From the NCBI GenBank assembly GCA_026826555.1, contig JAKSZT010053928.1:38609709-38673708 (forward strand): DNA of 64,000 nucleotides. The letters are read 5' to 3'. Position numbers and translations under genes: made by a program. This document shows positions 12,180 to 24,937 of this stretch, piece after piece. This DNA comes from Tolypeutes matacus. Taxonomy: Eukaryota; Chordata; Mammalia; Cingulata; Chlamyphoridae. Below the pieces are notes generated by a model. The model made no database searches, was not told the DNA's origin, and was given only the letters and a program-made list of their open reading frames with translations. Numbering within the stretch: position 1 is the stretch's first letter; every line of letters starts with the position of its first letter.

Positions 12180-12445
12180 ATTTTTTTAAAAAAATTATTG
12201 AGCTGAAATTCACATAGCATAAAATTAACCATTTTAAAGTGAATAATTTAATGTTGTGCAACCACCACCTCTGTCTAGTTCCAAAACATTTCTATCATTC
12301 CAAAATAAAACCTCCTAACCATTATGCAATTTCTTCCTCTTCCCCTCTCCCCCTGCCCCTGGCAACCATCCATCTGTGTCTGTTTCTATTTTGGACATTT
12401 CATATAAATTGAAATCATGCAACATGTGACCTTTTGTGTTCCATC
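12180..12445 (-). mobile_element. L1 3'UTR, antisense
   Basis: Clear antisense L1M-type 3'UTR: 'gaaattcacatagcataaaa', 'ttaaccattttaaagtg', 'gcaaccaccacctctgtcta', 'ctggcaaccatccatctgtg', 'catttcatataaattgaaat'. It stops abruptly near 12445, where a different L1-type sequence begins. Confidence 0.75.
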
Positions 12446-12780
12446 GATTTTTTTTTCAAATACAGATTTTTTTCATAGTTTTCATTAGGTGTATTATTTT
12501 CCCATACACTTCTCTGTTATTAACACTTTGTATTAGCGTCATACAGTTGTTATAATTCTTCAGAGAACATTCTTATACTTGTGCTATTAATCCCAGTCCA
12601 TTGTCCACAACATGTTTCACTTTGTTATAAAGTCCCATGTTTTATCATCTAACCTTTATTCTAGTAACATATACAATCCAAAACTCCTTTCAATCACATT
12701 CATATGCATATTTCAGCATTGTTAATGATTTTAAAATTTTCTGCTATCATATTTTAATGTCCTAAAGCTATTGTTGGGAC
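12446..12780 (-). mobile_element. Xenarthran-type L1 3'-end fragment, antisense
   Basis: T-rich start (antisense tail) followed by 'ttaacactttgtattagcgt' and 'ccagtccattgtccacaaca'-like text, similar to the L1 3'UTR start at 51260-51420. It probably inserted into, or broke, the older L1 to its left. Confidence 0.5.
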
Positions 12781-13934
12781 ATGCTATATAACATCCTGTT
12801 TTTTATTTTTATACTTGTCCATTGTTCCCTGAACTGTCTCTGTTTCCTTTACATTGCTTTTAAATATTTTATTCGTTTTGTATGGGCCTTGCATGTTGGA
12901 GCTCTTCTTCATATGTATGGTGATAGCTGTCCATTAATAGCTATACTTGGCATATCACTCCTCTGAATTCTTCTCTTCTCCTTTTGGTTTTTCTCCCTTA
13001 CCACTGACCAGGGTTTCAAAATCCAAAGTCCCTCTGATTCATCTCCAGAGTAAACCTCTAGTCTTCTGCCAGCATATAAGGGCTTCTCAATCAGCCTTCT
13101 AACCTATCCTTCTGTTCTTCAGAGCCATCCACACCCATCAGTGATACCTGATATCCAATTCCTGGACCTATCCAAGGTCCTGCAGTGGTAAAACTATAGA
13201 CAATTTAACATTCATGTTTCTCGAGTCTGCTAAGTGATTTTTTCACAAGTAAATCAAAGTTCCAACTTAAAAATGTTGTTAACATGTCTTCTCTACTAAT
13301 GTTTCATTTACCAAACGTATGTGGATTATGTGTGTCTCTGTGTGTGTGTTTTAATGTCTTTATTTTCATTTACACAGACATTTGGAAGACTATGGTAATA
13401 AGTATTGTATTTGATTTGATTTTTCCTGTTTTACTGAATATCTTGATATACAAATGCCATGCACTATCATTCCTGTATTTACAAGTTTCTGCTAACATGA
13501 GACATGCACACAGTCAATTTTGTTTAGGCATAAACTAACTGTTCTCCATAAAAAAACTATCCTTGTTTTGTTCAAAATTGACTCCCATGTTTATTTTGGA
13601 AATTACTGCCCAGTTCATGCTTATACACAAATAAATTACCCCATGTTAAATGCTGCTATTGTAGCACATATTCCCAGCTATTAGTGGAATATTTAATTTT
13701 GTTAGTGTATCGACAGTATTACCACTCATTATCTAAGGTATTATCTAACTGTAATAGCATATAATTAAATATTCAAAACTATAGCAGAGATTTCCATTAA
13801 CAAAAATATCAGTGCAACCGTTATTTACAATGGAAGTTAATAGCAACAAAAATATTTCCCTATAAGAAAATTTTAAAATTTAATATGTATTGTGCATGTA
13901 CATTTATAAATAAATAAATGATATAAATGCCAAA
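12781..13934. other. Unassigned sequence
   Basis: No repeat or gene recognised with confidence. A short TG-rich patch lies near 13330-13350. Open frames are hydrophobic by base composition and have no family features. Confidence 0.4.
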
Positions 13935-14160
13935 TGTTTGATCAAATCTAGTATCAAACTACGAAAACATTGTTTGTATCCTAAAGTTTCTCATACCATT
14001 AATTTGTATATTTACAACTCATTAAATATCTTTCTAAAATATGAGTTTTATGGCTACATAAACTTTATCAAAAGAGTGTATAATAATCTATCTAACCATC
14101 CCACAATAATTGGGCATTTAGTATATTTCCAATTTTTGCAATTATAAATAATAGGATTTC
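13935..14160 (-). mobile_element. Possible L1 ORF2 3'-end fragment, antisense
   Basis: Phrases such as 'ccatcccacaataattgggc' and 'tccaatttttgcaattataa' recall the antisense ORF2 C-terminal coding region of old L1s. Very degenerate. Confidence 0.3.
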
Positions 14161-14317
14161 ATTAGGATGGATTATTAAATGAGAAACTACTAGAATTTTT
14201 GAGACCCTGAGGAAAAAAAATAAGTATTTTTTTCCAGCTTCATTCAATAACATCAATGTTCTTAGACTTTGGTAATACTATCTAGGGATTTAAATCAAGA
14301 TTTTTGGTTTTAATTTT

Positions 14318-14718
14318 GTTTTTAAGATTTATTTTTTATTTTATTTTTATCCCTGCCCCCTTGCCATTTGTGCTCACTGTCTGCTCTCTGTGCCCATTTG
14401 CTGTGTGTTCTTTTGTGTCTGCTTGTCTTCTCTTCTCATCTTCTCTTTAGGAGGCACTGGGAATCGATCCTGGGAGCTTCCGATGTGGGAAAGAGGCACT
14501 CAATCACTTGAGCCACCTCAGATCCCTGGTTTGTTGTGTCTCTCATTGTCCTTTCCCTCTTTCTCTTTTTTGTTGCATCATCTTGTTGCACCAGCTCTCC
14601 ATGCGGGCCAGCTCTCCATGCCGGCCCACTTGCCTGCACCCGGAAGCCCTGGGAATCAAATCCGGGACCACCCATATGGTAGATGGGAGCCCAATCACTA
14701 GAGCCACATCCACTTCCC
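14318..14718 (-). mobile_element. Two-headed tRNA-derived SINE (DAS-type), antisense
   Basis: On the minus strand the head lies at about 14630-14718, with a B-box-like block in 'ggaatcaaatccgggacca'. A second tRNA-like block sits at about 14450-14530 ('ggaatcgatcctgggag'), and the A-rich tail at 14318-14350. Flanked by 14-bp direct repeats with one mismatch (14304-14317 and 14719-14732). Frames of 75-103 codons across it are artefacts of its low stop-codon density. Confidence 0.85.
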
Positions 14719-15933
14719 TTGGTATTAATTTTTAAAGACTTGATTTTCAGGAATATCTTTTAACATGTACATTAAGCTTTCTAACAATATTTTTATGATC
14801 TTTTTTTAGCAACATGTATAACTGATTTCAATGATATAAAAAAATATTTTATACCTATTTCCTTCTACCATCAAGCTTTTCAGATATATTCATTTCTGAA
14901 TGGACTGACCCGAGACCTCTAAAAGCATTCATAGCCATGAATATCACTCTGAGCACTGTTTTGTGTTAACTTCATCCCATAAAGTTTTGTTATATTGTGC
15001 TTTCAATTTTCATTCATTGCAGAGTATTTTCTAATTTCTTTGTATCCAATAGTTATTTAGGAGTATGTTGTTTAATTTTCATATATTTGTGAGTTTCCCA
15101 AAGTTCCTTCTGTTATTGGTTTCTCAATTCGTTATATTGAGATTGGACACTCATGTATGGTTTCAATCCCTGTAAATATATTGAAGGTTTTTATAACGCC
15201 TAATATATTGTCTATCCGGGAGAATTTTCTATGTCCACTTGAGAAGAACATACATTTTACTGTTTTTAGGTAGAATCTTCTTTAGATGTCTGTTAGATCT
15301 AACTGGTTTCTAGTGTTGTTCAAGTATACTATTTCCTTATTTATCTTCTGCCTATATGTTCTATCCACTTTTGGAAGTGCAATATTGAAGGCTCCAAAAA
15401 TTATTGTTGAATTGTCTACTTCTCCCTTTAATTCTGTCCATTTTTTACTTCATGTATTTTGAGGCTTTGTTGTTAGGTCCATGTATTTTTATATTTTTAT
15501 ATATCCCTGATGATTTGTCCATTTTATCACTATTAAATATCCTTATTTACCTGTAACAATATTTTTATTTTAATGTCTATTTTGCCTGATATTAGTATAG
15601 TTACTCCAGCTCCCTGTTTACTGTTTGTATAGTATATATCATTTTTCATCCTTTTAGTTTAATTGCATGTTTCTATATAAGGTATGATTCTTGCAGATAG
15701 CATAGAGTTGGATTATGTCTTTTTAATCCATTCTACCATTATTTGCCTTTTGACTGGAGTATTTAATCAATTTATATATAATATATAACTGATAAGATAG
15801 GACTTACAACTGCTATTTTTGCTATTTGTTTTCTGTATGTCATGACTCTTTTGTTCATTTATTTCTCCATCATAGACTTCTTTTGTCTTAAGTAGATATT
15901 TTTAGTTAATTCTTTTGTTACTTATTTTAGTAT

Positions 15934-15957
15934 ATGTGTGTGTGTGTGTGTGTGTGT
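15934..15957. repeat. (TG)n microsatellite
   Basis: Twelve uninterrupted TG units inside the antisense L1. Confidence 0.95.
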
Positions 15958-16781
15958 CTACAATATCTAGTTATTTTCTTATTGGATGTCCTGGGGATTA
16001 CGAGTAACATCTTAACTTAAAACAATCTAGTTTTGACCAATACCAACTTAATTTGAATAGCATAGAAATCTTTTTTCCAATGTAACTCCATTCCTTCTTT
16101 ACTCTTTTGTGCTATTATTGTCACACAAGTTACATCTAAATACATTATAACCCCATTCTCACAGTATTATAGCTACTGTTTTACATGGTTACCTTTTAAA
16201 AGATATAGAAGAAAAATGTTACAAACAAATCATATTTATAATGTGTTTTAGATTTTCCTTTGTAATTACTTTTATTTGTCCTCTTTATTTCCTTGTGTGG
16301 ATTTAATTCACTGCCTTTCTTTTTTATGGATTGACTTCCATCAGTATGTCTTATAGGGCAGGTCAGCTAATGACAAATTCTTTACTTACCTGGGAATATT
16401 TTAATTCTTCCTTTATCTTTGAAGGATAGTTTTGCTGGATTTAGAACTCCTGTTTGGAAGTACATTTTGAATATGGCAATCTACTGCCTCTTGGTTTTCA
16501 TGATTTCTAGTGAGAATTCAGCTATTAATCTTAGTGGGGATTCATTGTATAGTGATGACCCACTTTTTCCTTCTGCTTTCAAGATACTTTCTTTTTTCAC
16601 CAAAAGTTTTACTATGATGTGTCTAGGAGGGGGACTTTTTTAGTATATCCTACTTAGATTTTGTTGAGTTTCTTATATATGAATATTAGTGTTTTTCATC
16701 ACATTTGGGAAAAGTTCTGCCATTATTTAATTATATGTTCTTTCTTCTGGTTTCTTTTCCTCTTCTCATGTATGACTCTTA

Positions 16782-16991
16782 TTATGCATATCTTGTATGC
16801 TTCATGGTGCCCCACAGGTGTCTGAGACTATTTTCAAATTTCTTCATTCCTTTTCCCTCTTTTGTAAAAGAAAGTAATTGAAGAATCTCAATTAACCTAT
16901 CTTCAAGTTCATTGATTCTTTCTTCTCCCAACTCAAATCTGCTACTGAGTCCTTCTAGTGAATTTTTCATTTTAGTTATTGAAGTTTTCAA
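16782..16991 (-). pseudogene. L1 ORF1 coiled-coil remnant
   Basis: A short open frame with heptad-like spacing and the 'SRFELGEERINELEDRLIEI' stretch typical of the coiled-coil/stutter region of L1 ORF1p, the trimeric RNA-binding protein of L1. The RRM and C-terminal domain are lost to stops downstream. Dead copy. Confidence 0.7.
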
Positions 16992-17072
16992 TTCCAGAAT
17001 TTCTATTTGATTTGATATTCTGGAGTTTCATTCTATCTGCTTTTATGCTATTTGAATTTATTGGTGCATGTT

Positions 17073-20000
17073 AAACCACAGAGAGAGAGAGTGAGATTAA
17101 GATTGGTATTAAAAAAGTCAGAGGACTTCACCAGCATTCAATTAAATAAGTGTGTTTTCTGGACTAAGCCTAATGTGAGACAAATGAACTTATACTTGCA
17201 ACACTGATGATATTTCAGTTTATTTTTTTACAATATTACTAAGAGTCATATATTGTTAACAATTTTGCATGTCATATCTAAGTCTGGAAACAAAATATAC
17301 ATCTCATGATTAGAACAACTGGGACCTGAAAACAATTCTGCTCTAATTCTAAGCTAAACTGCAATGTTATATGTTTAATTCCAATATGGATTTGTAGATA
17401 TCCAATGCATTTGAGTATGTGACTTTCTCCAGAAGTGTTATTCAATCCTGCAGTATCCTATAATCTGGCCTATGGCTAAGCATAGATAAATGGACACAGA
17501 AAGTGAAGACAATTAAAGATTTCTAGGGTTAGTGAAAGCATATTGGAAAGCATATTTCTGTCTCTGTATAGAAATGGAATCAGGAGTTGGCTTAAAGGGA
17601 AAATAAAAAAGAGCATGAATGGAAGGGTTACAATGATATTAAATAATATCAATTTTAGAAATAAGTGTACAGAAAAAGTGGAAATACAGGTGTTAGTGAT
17701 AAGGAAGATTTTATATTTAACAACTTAAGATATAATCAATATTTCAGAATGCTTTTTTTTAACCAAAGAATTTATGTACTTAGAAAAAAACACAATAAGA
17801 CAGAGTAATTATATTTATGGCTGCTTTGGAGTCCCTATAAACACTCAAATACCAATTTCAGTAAAAGACTATAGGATGATATGGTAGAGCAGAGCAGTTT
17901 TCATAGCATCGTCTTATTTTTTATTAAAATGAGAATTATTTGGTGCTTTTATTTGTTCTTTCTAAAAAGCAAATATTAAACAGTCATAATAATAGCTATT
18001 TTAATAATTTTATAGTAATAATTATTTTTGCCATTATAAGGAGACATAAATAACAAATCATATTATAAATACCCTCTTTCGGGAGTGTAAGTTACTGGTT
18101 GCTTATATAACCAAGTGTGTGCACTGGTGCTCTGGAACTCAGTTCTTTTGTTGTTGCTATCTTTTTAAGCTCCAATACTTTTGAAATCAGTAATAGCAGA
18201 ATATCAAACAGCTGGGGAATCAATATGCAGAAAGAAAAAGTGCAAAGCTGCAAAATGAATTCACATTTGTTACTAGAGGAATGGAGAGAAAGTTGCTGAG
18301 AAGCCCAAGATCCAATGTACTTTACTAAATATATGCTATTTTAAAAATGTCTACAAACTGTTCATTATTTGGGACATAACCCACCCACCCCCCACCTCCT
18401 ACTTGCCCCATTATTTTCTATGATATAAGCTAAAACTATGGAGTAAAACTGATTCACGCCCTCTGAGTTTCCTGGATTATAAGAAAGCAGAAAATACAAC
18501 AGGGTATATCCTCATATGTTCTATATCTATGAACATGGTGCCATTGAAATGATGATAATGTGCATTCAGTTCTAACAGGTAAGTAGCAAAACTGTGTGAT
18601 TTTGATGAATTTCTTTGTGAGCAGAAGGAACACTGTGATTACTACGTTTTCTATAAAATTGAAGGAAATTGTTTTGTTTTTCACTTTATCCAAGTGAGAG
18701 GGTTACTAAGGCCTCACTAGGTTACCTTTGTTCATACCAATCTACCATTATGTTTTTTGCAGTTACATTTTAACGACAGTCATATAATTAATGTAGTAAC
18801 TGCCAATAATCAAATTACATTCTTTTTCTGTTATTTCTTTTAAATTCTTTATTACAGCATTTTTATTCTTACCTTCAAAACAGCATTTCTTCTAGGTCTT
18901 TCCTAGTGCCTTATAAAGAGGAGGTGATATATATATATATATATATTATTGATGGGGACAGAAATAAAGAAGTGTAAATGGAGGGCTTATTTTTCTATAT
19001 GGTCACTTCCTTAATGGCATCAGCTATTAAGAAAATAAGAAAATAGTTCAGAAAGGAAAACTTTGTGCTGTTACCTAATTATAATTCCAATATTAAGGAA
19101 ATATAGGCCAACCTTGGTGTGTATACACTTTTCTCTATTTGAGATAAAGAGCACACTTTTTTTTTCTTTGTTAATGAGTTGTAAAATCTAGCTGTGTTAT
19201 AGGCTTTAATTAGATCAGAAAATTATATGTAACCTTTCTTCTAGAATGATGTAGATTATAGATATAGGTATAGGTATATTGATATATATAGACATAGATA
19301 TACATATATACACATTGTGTGTGGATATATAGACATATATATGTTTAATCACATAAATCACTCATGAGTGCTCACAATCACCTTAAAACATTTTTACAGC
19401 AAGATGGAATACAAATAAAAATAATTTCTCATCTAGATCCACATACATAGACTAATAGAGAAGGTCTGGAAACACTTCTATATGAACTATGGGTAAAATG
19501 CTAAAAGAAGAATACATGCACTGAATATTCAGAAGGTATTTTTTGTTCCTTGTCTATGTGAGGTAAATCTGCAGTCTGTTTTATCACTTTCTGGTCTCAC
19601 CATGTACCAATAACTCAACATCATCCATGTGATATAGGAACCTATCCTCACTCACTCTGGCACATAAGAGTGTCTTGAGACACTGAAGTTAGATGTCCAT
19701 ATGAGAAGTTAAGATGGACTCACCCCAAGTCTCAGAGTACACACTCCATTCCTACGGAACCACTGTATAGGCACATATCACTTGCATGAGATGAACAAAT
19801 GAAATAGCTCCAGAGTACAGGCAACATGAGATGCTCACTTTAATAGCAAGGGAAAGTCTTCAGGTATTAGCCCTGCTCCAGAAATAACTCCTAGGCACTG
19901 ACAACAAATGGCAAAGGAGATGAATGGGGCAGATTATCAACATTAAATCTGTGGCCTTCCCAGACCGCTGAAACCTCCATGAATGTCATCTGCCACTCAT

Positions 20001-20335
20001 CTCCTTTGCTCATATACCTCCTAAAGATTTGGCTAATGTTGGCTTCTTCAATTTTCCTCCAAATCTATTGTTCTGGCATAAACTTAATATCCTGCATCAT
20101 TTTTTCTGATTATTGGAAGCACTTTCTTTTCTCAAATAAACCTAGTTTACCCATTATTTTAGGTTTTACTTTTAGAAATATTTCTAATGAAATTTTCAAG
20201 ATCCTATTTTCCAAAACTAAACACTGTTTTTTTCTTATTTTAATTCTTTAATAAAATTTCTATTATATATGTTGTCATATGCATGCCTTTGAACAGCTAA
20301 GAGAAAGGTCACTTACCAGGAGATAAAGAAATATT
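17073..20335. other. Unassigned sequence with AT microsatellites
   Basis: About 3.2 kb without a gene or a confidently named repeat. Visible simple sequence: (GA)-rich 17080-17095, (AT)n about 18927-18946, and a mixed GATATA/CATATA tract 19255-19345. The 19600-19980 part is richer in GC and free of obvious repeats, but no conserved coding frame is seen. Confidence 0.45.
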
Positions 20336-20745
20336 GTCTTTGTTTCATGACTGCTATGACAGATACACACAATGTGTTGACTTAAAAAAACAAGAATCAA
20401 TTGGATCGTGGATTCAGAGGCCAAAAGCCCAGATCAAGGCATTGGCTAGCTTCCTCTTGGGTCAGTAGTAAGCTGGCTGACTGACAGTCCTTGGGTTCTT
20501 TGGTTTTCCCATCACACAGTGGTGTCTTTTTCTTTCTCTTCCATGTTTTTGCTGACTTCCAGCTCTTCCCATTTTTTTTAAATAAAGCCTCCAGTAATAG
20601 AATTAAGACCCATTCTGTTTCAGATGGCTGCACCTTAACTAAAAATAACATCTTCAAAATGTGCTAATTACAATGAGTTCACACTGACAGGATTGGGATT
20701 AAGATTAAGAACATGTTTTTTTTTTCCCCCCTTGGGGTACATAAT
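20336..20745 (-). mobile_element. MLT1-like LTR fragment, antisense
   Basis: Shares ordered phrases with the LTRs at 52996-53127 and 54642-55082: 'aattaagacccattctg', 'ccttaactaaaaataacatc', 'aatgagttcacactgacagg', 'attaagattaagaacatg' and 'cttggggtac'. The start near 'tgtctttgtttcatgactg' is TG-like; the right end is eroded. Confidence 0.6.
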
Positions 20746-20774
20746 TAAGTATTATATATATATATATAATGCAT

Positions 20775-20885
20775 ATCCTCACTGCATAGGCTCCATGCTT
20801 GGCACTGGAGATACAGTGCACAATAGGTTACAGAAAGCCTCTGCCCTCACAGAGATTATAGTCTGATAAAATAGAGGACATAGTG
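20775..20885 (-). mobile_element. L2 3'-end fragment, antisense
   Basis: Contains 'gcttggcactggagatacag' and 'ctctgccctcacagagatta', the antisense signature of the L2 3' end. It follows a (TA)n run at 20753-20769. Confidence 0.6.
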
Positions 20886-21185
20886 TAGGGTTTTAAGAAC
20901 TGTTTTTTCAAGATCCCTAAAATATTCTGAAAGAGAATAAAGTCACCATAAAGTCACTAGATCCAGTTGTGATATTTATTATAGAAGTAGATGATTGTAA
21001 GTGACTGTTTTGGAAAACCTTGTAAAGTTTAATTCCAGTAAGCTCATCCCATTTAACCCAGATGCTGAAAGGATTGTATACTATTATAAAGGGAATCATA
21101 TAGAAACACATAAATATAAATCGCTGTATTCTAAAAATCTGTGTGATTTAGACTTTTGCCACAATAGAAACCTGTATTCATAGCT

Positions 21186-21186
<1 letters not shown>

Positions 21187-21221
<35 letters not shown>
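21187..21221. repeat. Poly(T) run, 35 bp
   Basis: Uninterrupted T tract. No retroposon body was recognised to its right, so it is either the antisense tail of an unrecognised element or a simple repeat. Confidence 0.9.
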
Positions 21222-21225
<4 letters not shown>

Positions 21226-21470
21226 ATAAGGCATTTGATGAACATGGGAAATCTTGGGAAGGTAATTTCCCTCTGTACTAATGGTCACTGTTCCAGTAGT
21301 TATAGAAAGAACAGCCATCTACAAAAGGCTTTGTTACTTAGATTGCAGAGTTTTAATATCCATTTGAGTACTGCAATTTTGTGGATACCTTAGATGATAA
21401 ATTATTATGTGCTTTCTGTGGAGTTTTGCAGTAAAGCCTCTTGAATGGTTCGAATTTGACATAAGAGTAG

Positions 21471-21512
21471 CCTTGAGAGCATATGACTATGGCCTTGAGA
21501 GTATATGACTAT
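21471..21512. repeat. Tandem duplication, 2 x 22 bp
   Basis: 'ccttgagagcatatgactat' is followed by a second copy with one difference after a 22-bp offset. Confidence 0.8.
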
Positions 21513-21629
21513 ATATCACATTAACAAAAGGAGCTACCTAGAGCACAAATTCTATCCATAGCCTGTGGATGATAATTTGTGGTCAGTAGAAATAGAATAT
21601 AGTGTTTTAGAAGATCTAAAATTTTTTTT

Positions 21630-22265
21630 ATTAATTCATTTTTTGTTCATTCATTCAACCAATATTTACTGAATGTCCATAATGTATCAGGTTCTCTTAT
21701 TGGCATTGGGTATAAAGCAATGGATAATTCCCTGCTTTCTTGGAGCTCATATTTTAAGGGTAGAACAATGTTGATAATCTGAATTAAATATAGTCTTCAA
21801 ATGGTTATAAGTTTTTTGAAGCAAAAGAATGCAAGAGATGGGAAAAGTATATAATGGAAGCAAATGGAGCTATTTTAAATAGATGGTAAGTGAAATCTTC
21901 TTTAAGGATATAACATATGAGAAGAAAACTTGAGGCCACGAGGAGAGCTGAGGAACGAGGTGCCCAGGAAGAGGGGACAACAGGTGAAAATGCCTTGAGA
22001 TTGAAATATGCTTGATGAACCAAGACATAGCAAGAAGGCCAGTATGGCTGGAGAGGAATCAGCAAAGGGGAAGTGGGAGTTGATGAGATCAGAATGGTGA
22101 CTTGGGATCAGACCATCTTGGGTCTTGCAGGCCATGATAAAGGCTTTATATTTATTTTAAGTAACATTGGAAGCCACGGTATGATTTGGAACAGAAGTGT
22201 GACATGATCTGACACTGTTTTTGAAGGATTACTTTGTTTTCTGCATGTGGAAGAAAATGTAGGAA
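21630..22265 (-). mobile_element. L2 fragment, antisense
   Basis: Starts with the antisense L2 terminus ('ttcattcattcaaccaat') and 'aggttctcttattggcattg'. It continues into 'gtgaaaatgccttgagattg', 'aagaaggccagtatggctgg', 'gggtcttgcaggccatgata', and 'agaagtgtgacatgatctga', all in the order found in antisense L2 ORF2 and 3' region. Old but long. Confidence 0.65.
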
Positions 22266-22760
22266 TGTAAAGTGAAAAAGCAAAACCTACTATAGCTCAG
22301 ACAGTCATCCTGCATAAATTTAAGGATGTGGTGAGCATTGTGCAGATACTGAAAGTAGAAAACATTGTATTTCAAATTGGCCCTCAGAATGAAGCTCATG
22401 AACCATTCAGTCAATGCCATTCAATGAACCAACTCAATTATTCATTCAAAGGTGAGCCTAGGATTTGTATTACAGCAGAAGATATAGAGTGAGACACCAT
22501 AGGAGCCTACAGTGTCTCAAGAGTGTTTAACAATGACCCAAAAATACAAGATGGAAGATTATTAGTTTTTAAATTTATAATCATTGAAATTACAAACCAT
22601 AATATTTTCTCCAAAGAATTTTTTGGATTGATACTTAGGTAACACTGAAGTTTTTTACTTTATGACCATCAAAACTTTGATATTTCTAGAAACTCTGATG
22701 TAACTTCACAATATGGTTTCTTGGTGAATAACATCTATCCATTTTTTAAAAATGCAACCA

Positions 22761-22964
22761 GGGGAGTGGCTGTAGCTCAAGAGGTTGATCACCTGCTTCC
22801 CATGCACTAGATCACAGGTTCGATCCCTGGTACCTCCTAAAAACTAACAAATGAAAAAATCCACTCTCACTGGGGACCAGATGTAGCTCAGTGGTTTAGC
22901 ACCTGCAACCCATGTGCGAGGTCCAGAGTTCAATCCCTAGTACCTCTTTAAAAAAAAAAAAAAA
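22761..22964 (+). mobile_element. SINE with two different tRNA-like heads, sense
   Basis: First head 22761-22840 (A-box-like 'tggctgtagctcaag', B-box-like 'ggttcgatccc') and second head about 22873-22948 (A-box-like 'agatgtagctcagtgg', B-box-like 'gagttcaatccc') are joined by an A-rich linker and end in a 14-A tail. Flanked by 7-bp direct repeats 'gcaacca' (22754-22760, 22965-22971). The two heads differ more from each other than expected of a recent duplication. They are tRNA-derived but not tRNA genes: the folded arms are incomplete and they sit inside a retroposon. Confidence 0.8.
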
Positions 22965-22971
22965 GCAACCA

Positions 22972-24311
22972 AAATACCTCTCAAGAACATACTACTTTTA
23001 AGGTATGCTTGAGGTCTTTACAGCTTTGGAAAAGAGCAATGATAAAAAAATGGACAGGTTATTCTTGGAGGAATCGAGAGCTTGTTGAAATTGTTTTATT
23101 TTTCTCACTGGGGAATGTAAGTATATGTATACATGCATGTATATATATGTATATATGCATGTATATGTGTATGTATATCATATATTCTGTGTCACACATC
23201 AGCAAATAAAGGGTAAAGGAGGGGCAACAAGGCCAGTCCTAAACTCTATCTTGCTATTGCAGACACTGGTATTCCTGAAGTTATCCAACAGTGCCAGATA
23301 GTGAGAGGAGGAGGAGAACTGGAATGACAGGCAACTAATTAAGGAAAGAATTTGAACTCTAATATAATTGTCATATAGAAACAGAAATGCTTTGGGGCCA
23401 AGGATAGATTTAAGGCTTTTTGTAATCTTTAATAACTTACATCATTTTCTTATGTATGGAAACACGTTATGAGATAGATCTGAAGAAAGTCTCTAAACAC
23501 ATTCAAGGACAGATTGAGAAGTAATATTCTCCCTAAGGCCTACTCTTGACATGGGCCGTTGAAGGGGAACTTGGAATTGTTGAATTACCATTGATGTTGC
23601 CACAGGCATGAGCAGTCAAAAATAAACCATGGAGTTAAAGTTCTCATCTCAGGCTAGAGCTCTCATCCATCCTCTGGTTAACTGCAATTTGTCCCCAACT
23701 TTCTTTCCAGATAATTATTCCTTTATATATGTTGCTAGAGTCTTAGTGCAATTTATTGTGAGGACCAACCCCTGAAAATTCTGTCCCTGAGGTGATCTCT
23801 GTTCCCTCTCCTATCTACTTTGTGTCTCTAAATTGTGCAGTCTTCCGCAACTTCACTTTCTAATCCAAAGTCACTTAATAACATCAACTGTCAGTGAGCC
23901 AGGTCCAAAGTGTTTTTTCAGTTTTTTGTTGTTGTTTTGTTGTTTTGTTTTGTTTTACATAATTTTCCCACAAGTCTTGTGGTTCTATTTATTCCTTGGG
24001 TAGTCTTCTCAACCAAGTGGCTTTTGACTTCAGCAAATAATATCTGTTATGTTGAGTCTTCTTTCCTCAAATTTATAAAATGCTTTCTTCAAGGATATTA
24101 GTGAGAAGTAGGCAGTCCCTGTGGCTACTGCATTTATTTCCCATATTTCTGGAAAATTTAGCTTCTTAAACTTAAGCTGATTAGAAAAAAATATTCTGTA
24201 CAATATTATTTTTTATTATAGCAATTATTCTTAATTGAACATTTGTTAATACTATTTCTAGTTATCTTTATTTCCTTTTGAGAATTTTATGTAATAAAAT
24301 TACGTACTATA
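22972..24311. other. Unassigned sequence
   Basis: Contains a mixed ATGTAT tract at 23118-23180 and a GTTTT-rich run near 23925-23955. No gene or named repeat. Confidence 0.4.
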
Positions 24312-24932
24312 TGTGGCAGTTTGAGAATATTTATGAATTCCAGAAAGAGAGATTATCTTTGTAAACTTGTCTGTCCCTCTGGGTGTGATATCCTTTGAAT
24401 GCATTAGATTCAGCTGACATGTCTTGATTAAATTACCTGTTAAAATTAGGGCTTTGATTCAACCAAGTCAGTAGGGCGTGACTCAGGTTTGAGTCTCCGC
24501 CCCCTTGGTGGGCTGATATAAACAGACACTCACTCAAGAAGATACACAGGAGATACAGAAGAGAAAGAGCTCCATAGACATGGCAGAGGAGAGAATTTTG
24601 ATCCTGCAGCCCAGGGAAGAGAGATGAGCCTTATGCCAGACTGATATAGGAAGCCCTGAGAGACAAGCCCTATGGCAGCCTACACGTGTGATCAGAAGAA
24701 GCTGGCCCCACGGAGCCTTAAGAGGAAGAAGGAAGAAGACACAAGGCAGAGATCGCCCACCATCTTGCTTCAACGTGGCAACAGACTTTGTTGAGAAACC
24801 ACCTCTTATGGTACCTTGAGTTAGACTCTTAGGGCCTTGTAACTGTAAGCTTTTACCCCAAATAAATACTCTTTATAAAAGCCAACAGATTGCTGGTACT
24901 TTGCATCAGCACCCTTTTGGCTGTCTAATATG
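24312..24932 (+). mobile_element. Solo LTR (xenarthran ERVL/MaLR-like family), sense
   Basis: TG start and 5-bp TSD 'ctata' on both sides (24307-24311, 24933-24937), 621 bp. A TATA-like 'gatataaac' (24515-24523) and a poly(A) signal AATAAA (24861-24866) mark the strand. Same family as 30971-31586 and 62356-62881, sharing 'cccccttggtgggctg'-type, 'accatcttgct' and 'taccccaaataaatac' phrases in order. No internal retroviral sequence remains. The terminal CA has decayed to TG. Confidence 0.8.
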
Positions 24933-24937
24933 CTATA

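Larger units (their letters stand above)
14905..17072 (-). mobile_element. L1 fragment, antisense: 5' part of ORF2 to ORF1
   Basis: Read on the minus strand it runs from ORF1 (right) through the inter-ORF region into the endonuclease part of ORF2 (left). Its left end parallels 57820-58200 and its right end parallels 59760-60450 of the L1 in the nest, phrase by phrase (for example 'aaaagcattcatagc', 'atgtccacttgagaagaa', 'cagctattaatctta', 'gttcattgattctttcttct'). The reverse transcriptase half and the 3'UTR are missing, so it is an internal remnant. A (TG)n run at 15934-15957 lies inside it. Many stops. Confidence 0.8.

Noticed and set aside
22761..22964. tRNA genes at the SINE heads
   Set aside because: A- and B-box motifs are present, but the cloverleaf is incomplete. 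The units have A-rich tails and target-site duplications, so they are retroposons. The same holds at 8034, 14318, 29964, 42514 and 59062.
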